The notes under the pieces are model-generated. The model had not been told where the DNA came from. It did no database searches and saw only the letters and a list, made by a program, of their open reading frames with translations. Below, in pieces: positions 1 through 8,198 of a DNA stretch of 33,605 nucleotides (position 1 is its first letter; every line of letters starts with the position of its first letter). This DNA comes from Pseudomonadota bacterium (GTDB lineage Bacteria > Bdellovibrionota_B > Oligoflexia > Oligoflexales > CAIYRB01): contig JAPLFX010000259.1 of assembly GCA_026390445.1 (NCBI GenBank), positions 1-33,605 of the forward strand, read 5' to 3'. Made by a program: the position numbers and the translations under genes.

Positions 1-1
1 A

Positions 2-229
2 GGTCTGGCAAAAGATCCGATCAAAGGCGATATCACCGACGGCTTGATGGACAAGGCGCTGCATGGTGAAAAGATAGCGATCGTCGGCGACGCCATCTGG
101 ATCGATTTTGCCAAGAGTGTGGGGAAGTCAAAGCTTACTCCGGCAGTGTTTGATAAAGCTGCCGGATCGACGGTCACTTTGAGAAATTGGAATACGGTCG
201 TTAAGATCCATGACATGCTTAACGAATAG
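2..229 (+). CDS. C-terminal part of an unidentified protein (5' end outside window)
   Basis: Frame is open from base 2 (GLAKDPIKGDITDGLMDKALHGEKIAIVGDAIWIDFAKSVGK...) to the stop at 229; no family confidently recognised. Confidence 0.6.
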   Translation, partial: GLAKDPIKGDITDGLMDKALHGEKIAIVGDAIWIDFAKSVGKSKLTPAVFDKAAGSTVTLRNWNTVVKIHDMLNE

Positions 230-250
230 CCATCTAGAGCCACTGCTCCT

Positions 251-391
251 TCAAGGTGCGTCTTTCGAGAAGTAATAGGGATCATGATAAACGATTTCGA
301 TCATGATCCTGTCTAGGTCTTCGAATGAGAAGCAGTAGTAGCCCCTGCGGTAACCACTTTCGACCTTGCCGGCACCAAGCGGTTGCACACC
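251..391 (-). pseudogene. C-terminal remnant of a VOC/glyoxalase-fold protein
   Basis: Minus-strand translation GVQPLGAGKVESGYRRGYYCFSFEDLDRIMIEIVYHDPYYFSKDAP* resembles the C-terminal strand of VOC proteins (..YYxxFxDxDxxxIEIVY..). It is preceded in frame by a TAG (392-394) and the N-terminal half is absent. Confidence 0.55.
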
Positions 392-446
392 CTAAAGGTA
401 GCGGTCATGGACGCGATTCCTGGTGAGTTTCTGCTGCCAGCAAAGA

Positions 447-1007
447 CTAATACCGAGCCATTCCATGCGCCACAGTCCGCGCCCAGAGGTCGACACCACC
501 GACCAAACTGGTCGCGCCAGCCACCCCATGCTGGCGCAGATACATCGCCGCGCTATATGAGCGCACCCCGTGGTGGCAGATCGCCACGACATGCTTGGCC
601 TGCTGCAACTTCGGTAATAAATTGGGAAAATCCTGGTCGCTCAGCAGCAAACTGCCAGCCAGATGGCAGATCTCATACTCCCAAGGCTCCCTGACATCGA
701 GCAAAACGGGCTGATCTGCGACCTCGGTTGCGGCCAAAAGCTGAAGCAAGTCTTGCGGCTGGATCTCAATTCCCGTACTCATGCGTAGAATGACCTTTAT
801 GCGACTAATAACCGCCGCGACATCAAGTCCGGCTGCAGCTGCTAAGTCCGCCACCGTGGCGGGCACGACGGCCTCGGGAAAGAGCTGGGGCGGTGGGACG
901 CTGAAGAGTTCATCGAGGACCAAAGCGGCGTGCGGCAAGGCGATAGACGCGAGGAGCGTCTCGCCATTCAGGCTTTCGGTCAGATCTTGCACAGCTGCCA
1001 CCACGAT
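447..1007 (-). CDS. Rhodanese-like domain protein
   Basis: VLLDVREPWEYEICHLAGSLLL...VVAICHHGVRSYSAAMYLRQHGVAGATSLVGGVDLWA is a rhodanese fold with C-H-H-G-V-R active loop. The ORF extends to 1166 but the upstream part overlaps the carbonic anhydrase gene; start near 1007 is a guess. Confidence 0.8.
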   Translation of the reverse strand: MVVAAVQDLTESLNGETLLASIALPHAALVLDELFSVPPPQLFPEAVVPATVADLAAAAGLDVAAVISRIKVILRMSTGIEIQPQDLLQLLAATEVADQPVLLDVREPWEYEICHLAGSLLLSDQDFPNLLPKLQQAKHVVAICHHGVRSYSAAMYLRQHGVAGATSLVGGVDLWARTVAHGMARY

Positions 1008-1023
1008 GTGAGGAGTGTTAACG

Positions 1024-1551
1024 ATGCGAATGCCCCAAGTAACGGTGATGCCCTTTGCCGGCAAAAGCCCAGTGATCGCTGACGATGTCCTGTTGGCCAG
1101 CGGGGCGCAACTGATCGGCGACCTAGAGATTGGCCCCGCCTCCAGTGTCTGGTTTAACGCCGTCATCCGCGCCGATGTTCATTACATCAGAATCGGTACG
1201 CGTTCCAACATCCAAGATAACAGCACGGTTCACGTCACCAGCGGCGGCGCCCCCTGTATCATCGGCGACGACGTCACCGTCGGCCACAACGTCGTCCTCC
1301 ACGCCTGCACGATCGAGGACTATTGCTTGATCGGCATGGGCGCCATCATCCTCGACGAGGCGGTGATCGGCCGCGAATGTTTGGTGGGTGCAGGCGCTTT
1401 GGTCACCGCCGGTAAGGTCTTTCCGCCGCGTTCGATGATCCTTGGGTCACCGGCGCGGGCGGTTAGGACCTTGACGGATGCCGAGATCGCGCATCTGCAT
1501 GCGTCGTCGGTGCATTATGTGCGCACGGCGCAACGCTATAGCCAGGGCTGA
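1024..1551 (+). CDS. Gamma-carbonic anhydrase family protein (left-handed beta-helix, hexapeptide repeat)
   Basis: SSVWFNAVIRADVHYIRIGTRSNIQDNSTVHV...VTVGHNVVLHACTIEDYCLIGMGAIILDEAVIG is typical of YrdA/PaaY-like gamma-CA; AGGAG at 1011-1015 upstream of ATG 1024. Confidence 0.93.
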   Translation: MRMPQVTVMPFAGKSPVIADDVLLASGAQLIGDLEIGPASSVWFNAVIRADVHYIRIGTRSNIQDNSTVHVTSGGAPCIIGDDVTVGHNVVLHACTIEDYCLIGMGAIILDEAVIGRECLVGAGALVTAGKVFPPRSMILGSPARAVRTLTDAEIAHLHASSVHYVRTAQRYSQG

Positions 1552-1634
1552 GCTGGCGTCCCCACGCCCGGGCTGTGGGACAAAGTCAGCTCGAGATGTC
1601 CTGGTTCTTGTCACGGATACACCTCTGCAATAAC

Positions 1635-1787
1635 ACCTTTCTGACAGGTTTTGTTGCAGAACTCCTGCCCTCCAGCCTTCCCGCCCTGCCAGTTGCAGGA
1701 AGTAAAGCCGCTGCCCAAAAACTGGGAGGGCGGGAAGGCTGGAGGGCAGGAGTTCTGCAGGATTTCTGCAACAAAACCTTTCTGACA
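1635..1787. repeat. Long inverted repeat (39-bp arms, 1 mismatch) bounded by a 12-bp direct repeat
   Basis: Left arm 1656-1694 gcagaactcctgccctccagccttcccgccctgccagtt; right arm 1720-1758 is its reverse complement with one mismatch; loop 1695-1719. acctttctgaca occurs at 1635-1646 and 1776-1787. Confidence 0.9.
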
Positions 1788-1935
1788 CCGTAACAGCCCA
1801 ATATCAGAAATTTCTTTTGCCTCTCTCAAGTTTTTTCAACAGCCTGCCGATACGACTTTAAGACTCCCTAAAAAGGCCACCGCAGGTCTTGACCCGAACG
1901 GCCCCCATGGACCTGTTAAACCATCGAGGAATGTG

Positions 1936-2577
1936 ATGAAGATTTTCTTACACCCAGCGATGATCGCCCAATTTGCCGTGCTCGCAATGCTCACCTCAGC
2001 GTGCGACCAAACCAGCTCGTCGCCGCCACCCGCGCCGCGCGCCGCCACCATAGGACAGGATGGTGGAACGTCTGGCGGTGGGCAAAACCTCAGTCCGCTA
2101 GCACAGCTGTCGGCCTCCGGTGATGGCAACATTGAAGTACGTGATCGCCAACTTGGGTCGCTAAAGAAACAACGCGACTCGTACGTTAACCAGCTGGTCA
2201 CGCTGCAGTCCTTCGCCGATCAGTTGTTCAGCACCGATACCGACGTCCAGCAAACCGCCTTACGCAGCATCGAAAAGACCTCCCTAAAGGCTGGGGCAGC
2301 CGGTTCTGCTGTCGCAGTCGGAGGTGGAGCCATCGTTGGAGCCATCACTGGGAACTGGGCGGGGGCCTTGATTTCGACGCTTCCGACGGCAGCGACCTTG
2401 ATTAGTAACGGGGTCGCCGCAGACAGTGCGCAAGCCAAAAGCAACGCTGCCACCGCGACGATTTCGGCCGAGTTACAGGCTCAGCGCGACCTGGTTAAAG
2501 CGCAGCTCGCGAATCTTCAGGCGAAGATCGCGGCTCTCGACGCCCAGATCGACTCACTCAATGCGGTTAAATTGTAA
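1936..2577 (+). CDS. Predicted lipoprotein with glycine-rich hydrophobic segment and C-terminal coiled coil (paralogue 1)
   Basis: Signal peptide with lipobox (..LAMLTSAC), Pro-rich linker, VRDRQLGSLKKQRDSYVNQL, Gly/Ala segment, then QAQRDLVKAQLANLQAKIAALDAQIDSLNAVKL; gagga upstream of ATG. Confidence 0.8.
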   Translation: MKIFLHPAMIAQFAVLAMLTSACDQTSSSPPPAPRAATIGQDGGTSGGGQNLSPLAQLSASGDGNIEVRDRQLGSLKKQRDSYVNQLVTLQSFADQLFSTDTDVQQTALRSIEKTSLKAGAAGSAVAVGGGAIVGAITGNWAGALISTLPTAATLISNGVAADSAQAKSNAATATISAELQAQRDLVKAQLANLQAKIAALDAQIDSLNAVKL

Positions 2578-2717
2578 GCAGCCATAACCGCAAAAATGCA
2601 GCTAAACCTGCGATACGCTTATGATCAAAAGATTTTTTAAAGTTTTACCACGAATCGACCGATAAGAATCTTAACAGTCAGCTACATCATCGAATTTAGA
2701 GACACAAGGAGCGAGCG

Positions 2718-3452
2718 ATGCAGTTCAGCCGCAGCAACCAACTAAATCGTAGAGAAACCAACCTAAGCCAATCGATCGTCGCCATCGCAATCCTAGCGTT
2801 GGTCCAGGTCAGCTGCGCCCAAAGCTCCGGAGCGCCACCAGCGCCGACCGTGTCCAAGCAAGAAAGCGCGGCTACGGCTGACAGCGCCGACAAAAAAGAC
2901 TCCAGCGGGCTAGCCGGCATCCTCGGCGGCGGCAACAAAACCGAAAGCGACTACGATGTGCGTGCCCGTCAGCTGAAACAACTCGCTGACCAACGCGCCT
3001 CGTATGAAAACCAAATGCTGCAATACCAAAGCTACCGGACCACACTGGTACAAACCCAGGCGGGGATCGAAGACACTGGCATCACCTCCGCAGCCAAGGG
3101 TAGCCTCAACGCGAGTCTCGCTGGCGGCGCCGTCTCAATTCTTGGCAATTTGGCCGCCGGTGGTTTAACCGGCTCAGCAACTCCCACCACGGGCGGCAGT
3201 GGCGCCCCCACGGGCGGCGGCGGATCCGCTGCTGGGCTCGGTTCTGCATTCGGCAGCGTCGGCACCGGCGTCACCAACGGCATTGCCGCCGACGATTACA
3301 ATAAGCAGTTGACCGCAGGCACCAAAGTCGTCGCGGGGAGTGTCCAATCGCAACGCGATCAATATGACGCCATCATCGCCAATCTGCAGGCGAAGATCGC
3401 CGCGATCAACGCCCAAATCGATACGCTTAACGCGCAAAAGCTCCAGAATTAA
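2718..3452 (+). CDS. Predicted lipoprotein with glycine-rich segment and C-terminal coiled coil (paralogue 2)
   Basis: Signal peptide with lipobox (LALVQVSC), VRARQLKQLADQRASYENQM, Gly-rich region, C-terminal QSQRDQYDAIIANLQAKIAAINAQIDTLNAQKLQN; RBS aaggag upstream. Confidence 0.82.
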   Translation: MQFSRSNQLNRRETNLSQSIVAIAILALVQVSCAQSSGAPPAPTVSKQESAATADSADKKDSSGLAGILGGGNKTESDYDVRARQLKQLADQRASYENQMLQYQSYRTTLVQTQAGIEDTGITSAAKGSLNASLAGGAVSILGNLAAGGLTGSATPTTGGSGAPTGGGGSAAGLGSAFGSVGTGVTNGIAADDYNKQLTAGTKVVAGSVQSQRDQYDAIIANLQAKIAAINAQIDTLNAQKLQN

Positions 3453-3473
3453 CCTTGAGCCTCTCGCCTCGTT

Positions 3474-4097
3474 TTAGAGAAGCCGTTTTGAACTGATCAG
3501 CAGCGTTGCCGACAGCCAACTACGAAAATTACGCTGTGAAGCGCCCAGGGTCGGGCGCTCCGGGTAATAAAACTGCACGGTATCGGCGATCATGGCGATA
3601 TCGACCGCATTGGTGGCAAAGCGTTTGGCATTGCTCAGCTCGTGCACATAAGCCTGACGCTCGGCTGCACCAGTCCCGTCCATACCAAGAAAGTCCATGA
3701 CGTAAATCGTTAGGAAGTTCTGCTGGCAGTGGACTTCTAGCTCGTGCGCCAGAGTCGACCCAAGCAGCGCCCAGCTGGTAAATGCGGCGGGGCCAATGGT
3801 GACATGCGCCCTTTCCATAAAGGCTCCGCGCGAGGTCAAGCCACGGTCATTGAGTTCGGGATCAAAGACCGGGTGCTCGGCGCCTAGCGGCACATCGATG
3901 CTAAACAAGACCAAGGCGAGGTCGATGCTTTCTTGGTTCAAACTCGGCACTCCTGCCGGTGCGGCCACAGGGATGTCGACCAAGGAGCGGTCAAAAGCCC
4001 TTTTTTCTTCAACCTGGGCGTGGGCATAAAAAACCGCACCGCTCAGGCCCAAGGTGAACACCACTTTAAACAGGACGGAGAGTGAGCCTAGGCCCAC
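3474..4097 (-). CDS. Secreted or membrane-anchored protein with zincin-like HELEVH motif
   Basis: Hydrophobic N-terminus VLFKVVFTLGLSGAVFYAHA, then LLGSTLAHELEVHCQQNFLTIYVMDFLG...AAERQAYVHELSNAKRFATN. ORF is open to 4331, but the extra N-terminus is low-complexity and probably not coding; GTG at 4097 chosen by inference. Confidence 0.65.
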   Translation of the reverse strand: MGLGSLSVLFKVVFTLGLSGAVFYAHAQVEEKRAFDRSLVDIPVAAPAGVPSLNQESIDLALVLFSIDVPLGAEHPVFDPELNDRGLTSRGAFMERAHVTIGPAAFTSWALLGSTLAHELEVHCQQNFLTIYVMDFLGMDGTGAAERQAYVHELSNAKRFATNAVDIAMIADTVQFYYPERPTLGASQRNFRSWLSATLLISSKRLL

Positions 4098-4109
4098 GAA
4101 ACGAGACGA

Positions 4110-4290
4110 CAAACCCACGGGGAACTCCACGGCAGAAGCAGCTGGAACAGCAGGGGGAAGAAGAGGATCAACAGGGGAAGGGAACAGGAACGAGAATGGG
4201 ACATTGGGGTCTGGGCACTGGACACGGGCGAAGGCAAAAGACGGGTCAGGACAAAGGACAGCGGACAGTAGACACAGAACAGGGGGAGGG
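4110..4290. repeat. Purine-biased low-complexity tract with recurring GGACA
   Basis: Plus strand is purine-rich (cagcagggggaagaagagga...), with recurrent ggaca in ...ggacacgggcgaaggcaaaagacgggtcaggacaaaggacagcggacagtagacacagaacag. Confidence 0.6.
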
Positions 4291-4447
4291 AACCGAGTGC
4301 CAACGCCGGATGCGCTGGTGTCTCGCAGCAATAAGCAAGTTCCAGACCACCGCCCATGAACGCGCGATGACTTTTGCTACCTAAACAAAATCAACATACT
4401 AAACATACAGTCGGTGGGCAGAGCGAAGGTCCTGGCGCAGTCAGGTG

Positions 4448-7075
4448 TCAAACTTTTAGGCAGTTGCTGTCCTCTTTGATCACCTTGCCACCAGCAGCAG
4501 CAGACCCAGGGCCCAGTTCGATCACCCAATCCGCCGCCTGGATCACGTCGGGGTGGTGCTCACTGGTCACCACGGTCGCCCCAGCCTCGACGAGCCGGCG
4601 CAGGACTAAGAGGAGGCGCTCGACGTCTTCAAAATGCAGGCCGGTGGTCGGTTCATCGAGGATGATCAGACTGCCTTCGCCGAGGCGTTTGGTTAAAAAT
4701 GGCACTAACTTGAGCCGCTGCGCCTCACCGCCTGACAAGCTCGCGCTTGGTTGCCCAAGCTTGAGGTAGCCTAGTCCCAGTTCGACGGCCGGGGTGAGGC
4801 GTTGCACGATCTTGCGGTGATTCTTGAAGTGCTCCAGAGCTTCGTCCAAGGTGAGTTCCAGTACGGCGCTTAGCGAGAGGCCTAAATAGCTCACGCCGAG
4901 TACGGCGCTTTGAAAGCGCGCGCCCTTGCAGACGGGGCAGCGCACGCGGGCGTCGGCGAGAAAGCGCATGGTCAGACTGAGTTCGCCGCGCCCCTTGCAC
5001 TCGGGACAGCGGCCACCCTCGACCGATAAGGAAAAGGCTCGCGCCGTCAGGCCGAGCACCTGCGCATCCGGCTGCGCCGCATAGAGATCGCGTAATTCAC
5101 CCATAATCTCTAGGTAGGATACCGGCATGCTAACGCTGCTTTTTGCAATCGGGCGGCGATCGACCAGCGACACATTGGTCAGGGCATCAAGGCCACTGAC
5201 GGCACGGCAGTGCAACACGCGTGGAGCGGCCCCGCGCGCTGCAGGTGCCGCGCGCGGCGCCGGCTTTGCCTTGGCGCTGCGTGGAATGATGGGCTCAGGC
5301 GCTGGCCGCGTTTTCGCCGCACCGGTCGCCTGGATAAAAGCCGCCGCATTGGGGTAGAGCGTCTGCATGACCAGACTGCTTTTACCGGCGCCAGAGACAC
5401 CCGTCACAACGGTGAACGCACCGAGCGGAAAGCGCACCGCATCGATGCGCAGGTTGTGTAGCCTTGATCCTTCCACCACGATGGCCGGCACGGTTGCGCT
5501 TAGCCGGCGCCCAGGCACCCCCAAGGTGGCACCCTCAGCGTGTGCGGCGAGGTGTTTGGCGGTCACCGAGTATTGGACAAACTGTGCGGCTTCTGCCGGC
5601 TTAAACTTTGCCATCAAGCGACCACCGCGGGCGCCACCACCGGGACCTAGGTCGATGATCCAATCGGCGGCCCGCATCAGCTGTTCGTCATGGTCGACGA
5701 TCAAGACGGTGTTGCCCGCAGCTTTAAGCCGCTGCAGCGAGGCGATCATCAGGTCCAGCTCGAGCGGATGCAAGCCCTGGCTGGGTTCATCAAGAACGTA
5801 GAGGACGCCACGCAGATTCTCGGCGAGGATACCGGCCAATTTCAAGCGCTGGGCTTCGCCGCCGGACAGGCTGCGCATGCGCCGCGCGAGCATTAAATAG
5901 CCAAGTCCGACCTCGTTAATCCGCTGCAAGGTGGCGGCCGCTTCCGTCGCGACCCGCAGCAAAGCTTGGTTGCTTGCCAGCGGCGATTTCACCAGGAGTC
6001 GCAGCCATTCGAGTAAATCACTCAGCGGCAGCGTCTGCAGATCCTGTGGCGTGCGCCCGAGCAAGCGAATACCGCGCAGGGTCGCGGCTAATCCCGTACC
6101 CTGACAGGACACGCAGGCGCTGTTTAGTCCCGTGCGTTCGCGTAGGTTCAGAGCACCCTCATCATCGTCGTCCGCTTGCGCCGCGGCGAGTCCCGCAGCA
6201 TCAAAGCCTAGACCCAAGCACTCGGGGCATTGGCCAAGCGAGTTGGCGGAAAAGTGCCGGGAATCAAGCCTTGGCCAACTAAATGCGCACTGCGGGCACC
6301 CACCCTTGGTGGAGTACATGGCGCCGCTAGTGGCAGCAAAGGCCTCACCCTTGGTTGCAAAGACCTCGACAAAGCCTTGGCCTTCGCTCAGCGCGGTATC
6401 GACGGCGCGTTTCAGCCTGGCCAGAGCTGCGGGCTTGATCGGAATATAATCAATGATGAGTTTAATAGTGTGCTTGTCGGCTTTGGCCAAGACCGGTAGC
6501 GGCGTCAGTGGGACCACCTCGCCATCGATGTGGGCTTTGAGAAAGCCGCGAGCGGCAAAGGCGGTCAGTTCCTTTTTGAAAATCCCCTGCTTTGCCGTGA
6601 CCACGGGAGCGCATAGCACGACGGTTTGCCCGGCAAATTGCCGCTCGATATGCTCGACTAGGGCGTCGGGCGTCAGCGCCAAAGTCGGCAGCCCGTGCGT
6701 CGGGCAAGATTGTTCACCGTGGCGCGCTAGCAGCACCGCTAGGAGTTCGCTCAGATCGGTCAGGGTGCCGACGGTGGCACGGCGTGAGGCCTGGGTTTCA
6801 TTTTGTGCCAGGGCCACGGCCGGCGACAAGCCGGTCAGGGACCGCACCGCAGGCCTGGCCGAAAGATCGAGGAATTGGCGGGAATAATGCGACAGGGTAT
6901 AGAAAAATCGCCGTTGCGCCTCGGCCAACACGGTGTCAAAGGCGAGCGAGCTCTTACCCGAGCCGCTGACGCCGGTGATCACCGTGATTGCGCCGCGGTC
7001 GATACTGGCGTCGATGTTGCGCAAATTGTGTTCGCATGCGCCGCGGACCTCAATGGTCGGCGCCGGTAAGGCCAT
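4448..7075 (-). CDS. uvrA: Divergent UvrA (excinuclease ABC subunit A) homologue
   Basis: Two ABC modules: GVSGSGKSSLAFDT / LSGGEAQRLKLAG / LYVLDEPSQGLHP and GVSGAGKSSLVMQT / LSGGEAQRLKLVP / LIILDEPTTGLH. Zn-finger CxxC pairs, UvrB-binding-like region (GFLKAHIDGEVVPL...KHTIKLIIDYI). ATG at 7075; alternative TTG at 7081 overlaps the pdxA stop. Confidence 0.92.
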   Translation of the reverse strand: MALPAPTIEVRGACEHNLRNIDASIDRGAITVITGVSGSGKSSLAFDTVLAEAQRRFFYTLSHYSRQFLDLSARPAVRSLTGLSPAVALAQNETQASRRATVGTLTDLSELLAVLLARHGEQSCPTHGLPTLALTPDALVEHIERQFAGQTVVLCAPVVTAKQGIFKKELTAFAARGFLKAHIDGEVVPLTPLPVLAKADKHTIKLIIDYIPIKPAALARLKRAVDTALSEGQGFVEVFATKGEAFAATSGAMYSTKGGCPQCAFSWPRLDSRHFSANSLGQCPECLGLGFDAAGLAAAQADDDDEGALNLRERTGLNSACVSCQGTGLAATLRGIRLLGRTPQDLQTLPLSDLLEWLRLLVKSPLASNQALLRVATEAAATLQRINEVGLGYLMLARRMRSLSGGEAQRLKLAGILAENLRGVLYVLDEPSQGLHPLELDLMIASLQRLKAAGNTVLIVDHDEQLMRAADWIIDLGPGGGARGGRLMAKFKPAEAAQFVQYSVTAKHLAAHAEGATLGVPGRRLSATVPAIVVEGSRLHNLRIDAVRFPLGAFTVVTGVSGAGKSSLVMQTLYPNAAAFIQATGAAKTRPAPEPIIPRSAKAKPAPRAAPAARGAAPRVLHCRAVSGLDALTNVSLVDRRPIAKSSVSMPVSYLEIMGELRDLYAAQPDAQVLGLTARAFSLSVEGGRCPECKGRGELSLTMRFLADARVRCPVCKGARFQSAVLGVSYLGLSLSAVLELTLDEALEHFKNHRKIVQRLTPAVELGLGYLKLGQPSASLSGGEAQRLKLVPFLTKRLGEGSLIILDEPTTGLHFEDVERLLLVLRRLVEAGATVVTSEHHPDVIQAADWVIELGPGSAAAGGKVIKEDSNCLKV

Positions 7076-7077
7076 GA

Positions 7078-8088
7078 TCAAGACTCCGACGGCGCGAATG
7101 CGCGCAGGTGATTTAGCGCAAGCGACAGAGCCAGCTCCATACTGGCGCTGGACGCTCGATGCTGGAGAAATAGATCGCGCGCCGGTCCGTGATCGGGCGA
7201 CGCCCGAAAGTGCTTTAGGCCACCAGAGACGTTGACGGCGGTATCAAAATGGACGGTTTTTAGCGGTCCAAGTCCCTGATCGTGATACATCGCTAGCACC
7301 GCCGCAAACTCGCCGTGATAGGCGCGGTGAAAGGCCGTATCCGCGGGCAGTGGTCCAGAGATGACAACACCGCTCCGAGCAGCCACTTGCTCGGCTTGAA
7401 CGCGGAGGATCGCAGGCGTGATGATCAGCCGCTCCTCATCGCCAAACAGCCCGCTATCGCCGGCGTGCGGATTGAGGCCACAGACCGCGATGCGCGGCTG
7501 GACCTGGGCAAACACCGAGGTCAGGCTTGCGATTAAGAGGTTTAATTTTGCGACGATGAGGTCTTCGCTCAGGGCATCAGCAACATCGCGCAGCGGCAGG
7601 TGATTGGTCGCCAGACCGACTCTCAGGCGTGGTCCGGCGAGGATCATCACCGCTTCACCACCCCAGAGATCGGCGAAAAACTCCGTCTGTCCGCCGTGGG
7701 TGAATCCAGCTTGCGCACAGGCATATTTATCGATGGGAGCGGTGACCACGGCGAGGCGCTGCAGGTCGTTCGGGCACTGGCGCAGCCAGGCCAAAGCACG
7801 CAGGCTCATGGCACCGCGCACGACTGGATCCAGGGTTTCCGCCGGGGCTGCACCTTCATGCGGGCCGACCTCAGCAAGGTACAAGCCAGGGCCTTGCACC
7901 TGCGCTGGCGACTTGATCAACTGTGGCGAGCCACCATCAAAACCCAGGCGCTGGCATTGATCGCGCCACTGCCAGGCGCTGCCAACCAACACCACCGGTG
8001 TCGCTTCAAGCAGGCCGGGCTTGCGCAGAAGCGGAGCGAGGAGTTCGATATTGACGCTATGAGGATCGCCGAGGGTGATAACCAGCAT
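7078..8088 (-). CDS. pdxA: 4-hydroxythreonine-4-phosphate dehydrogenase (PdxA) family
   Basis: VTAPIDK...AGFTHGGQTEFFADLWG, GLNPHAGDSGLFGDEE, AMYHDQGLGPLKTVHFDTAVNVSGGL, SPDHGPARDL are PdxA motifs. Confidence 0.88.
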   Translation of the reverse strand: MLVITLGDPHSVNIELLAPLLRKPGLLEATPVVLVGSAWQWRDQCQRLGFDGGSPQLIKSPAQVQGPGLYLAEVGPHEGAAPAETLDPVVRGAMSLRALAWLRQCPNDLQRLAVVTAPIDKYACAQAGFTHGGQTEFFADLWGGEAVMILAGPRLRVGLATNHLPLRDVADALSEDLIVAKLNLLIASLTSVFAQVQPRIAVCGLNPHAGDSGLFGDEERLIITPAILRVQAEQVAARSGVVISGPLPADTAFHRAYHGEFAAVLAMYHDQGLGPLKTVHFDTAVNVSGGLKHFRASPDHGPARDLFLQHRASSASMELALSLALNHLRAFAPSES

Positions 8089-8198
8089 GGGAACGTCCTT
8101 TTGCGACAGGCGCTAGCCCCGCTACCTTAGCGGAGGAGCCGGCGCAAAAGCAATCTCCGGCTCGCCTGCTGGGAACGTCCCCTGGGATGAAGCTCAGG

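Noticed and set aside
282-312. gatcatgat / atcatgatc inverted repeat as a terminator
   Set aside because: Explained by the codons of the VOC remnant (RIMIEIVYHDP); no T run.
1575-1829. Several short ORFs in the inverted-repeat region
   Set aside because: They only reflect the repeat; translations on both strands are palindromic products of the same DNA.
4054-4384. Overlapping + strand ORFs of about 100 aa
   Set aside because: Low-complexity translation of the purine-rich tract; no plausible RBS or family motif.
6453-6887. 144-aa ORF antisense to uvrA
   Set aside because: Lies inside the UvrA coding region opposite its first Walker A and UvrB-binding segments.
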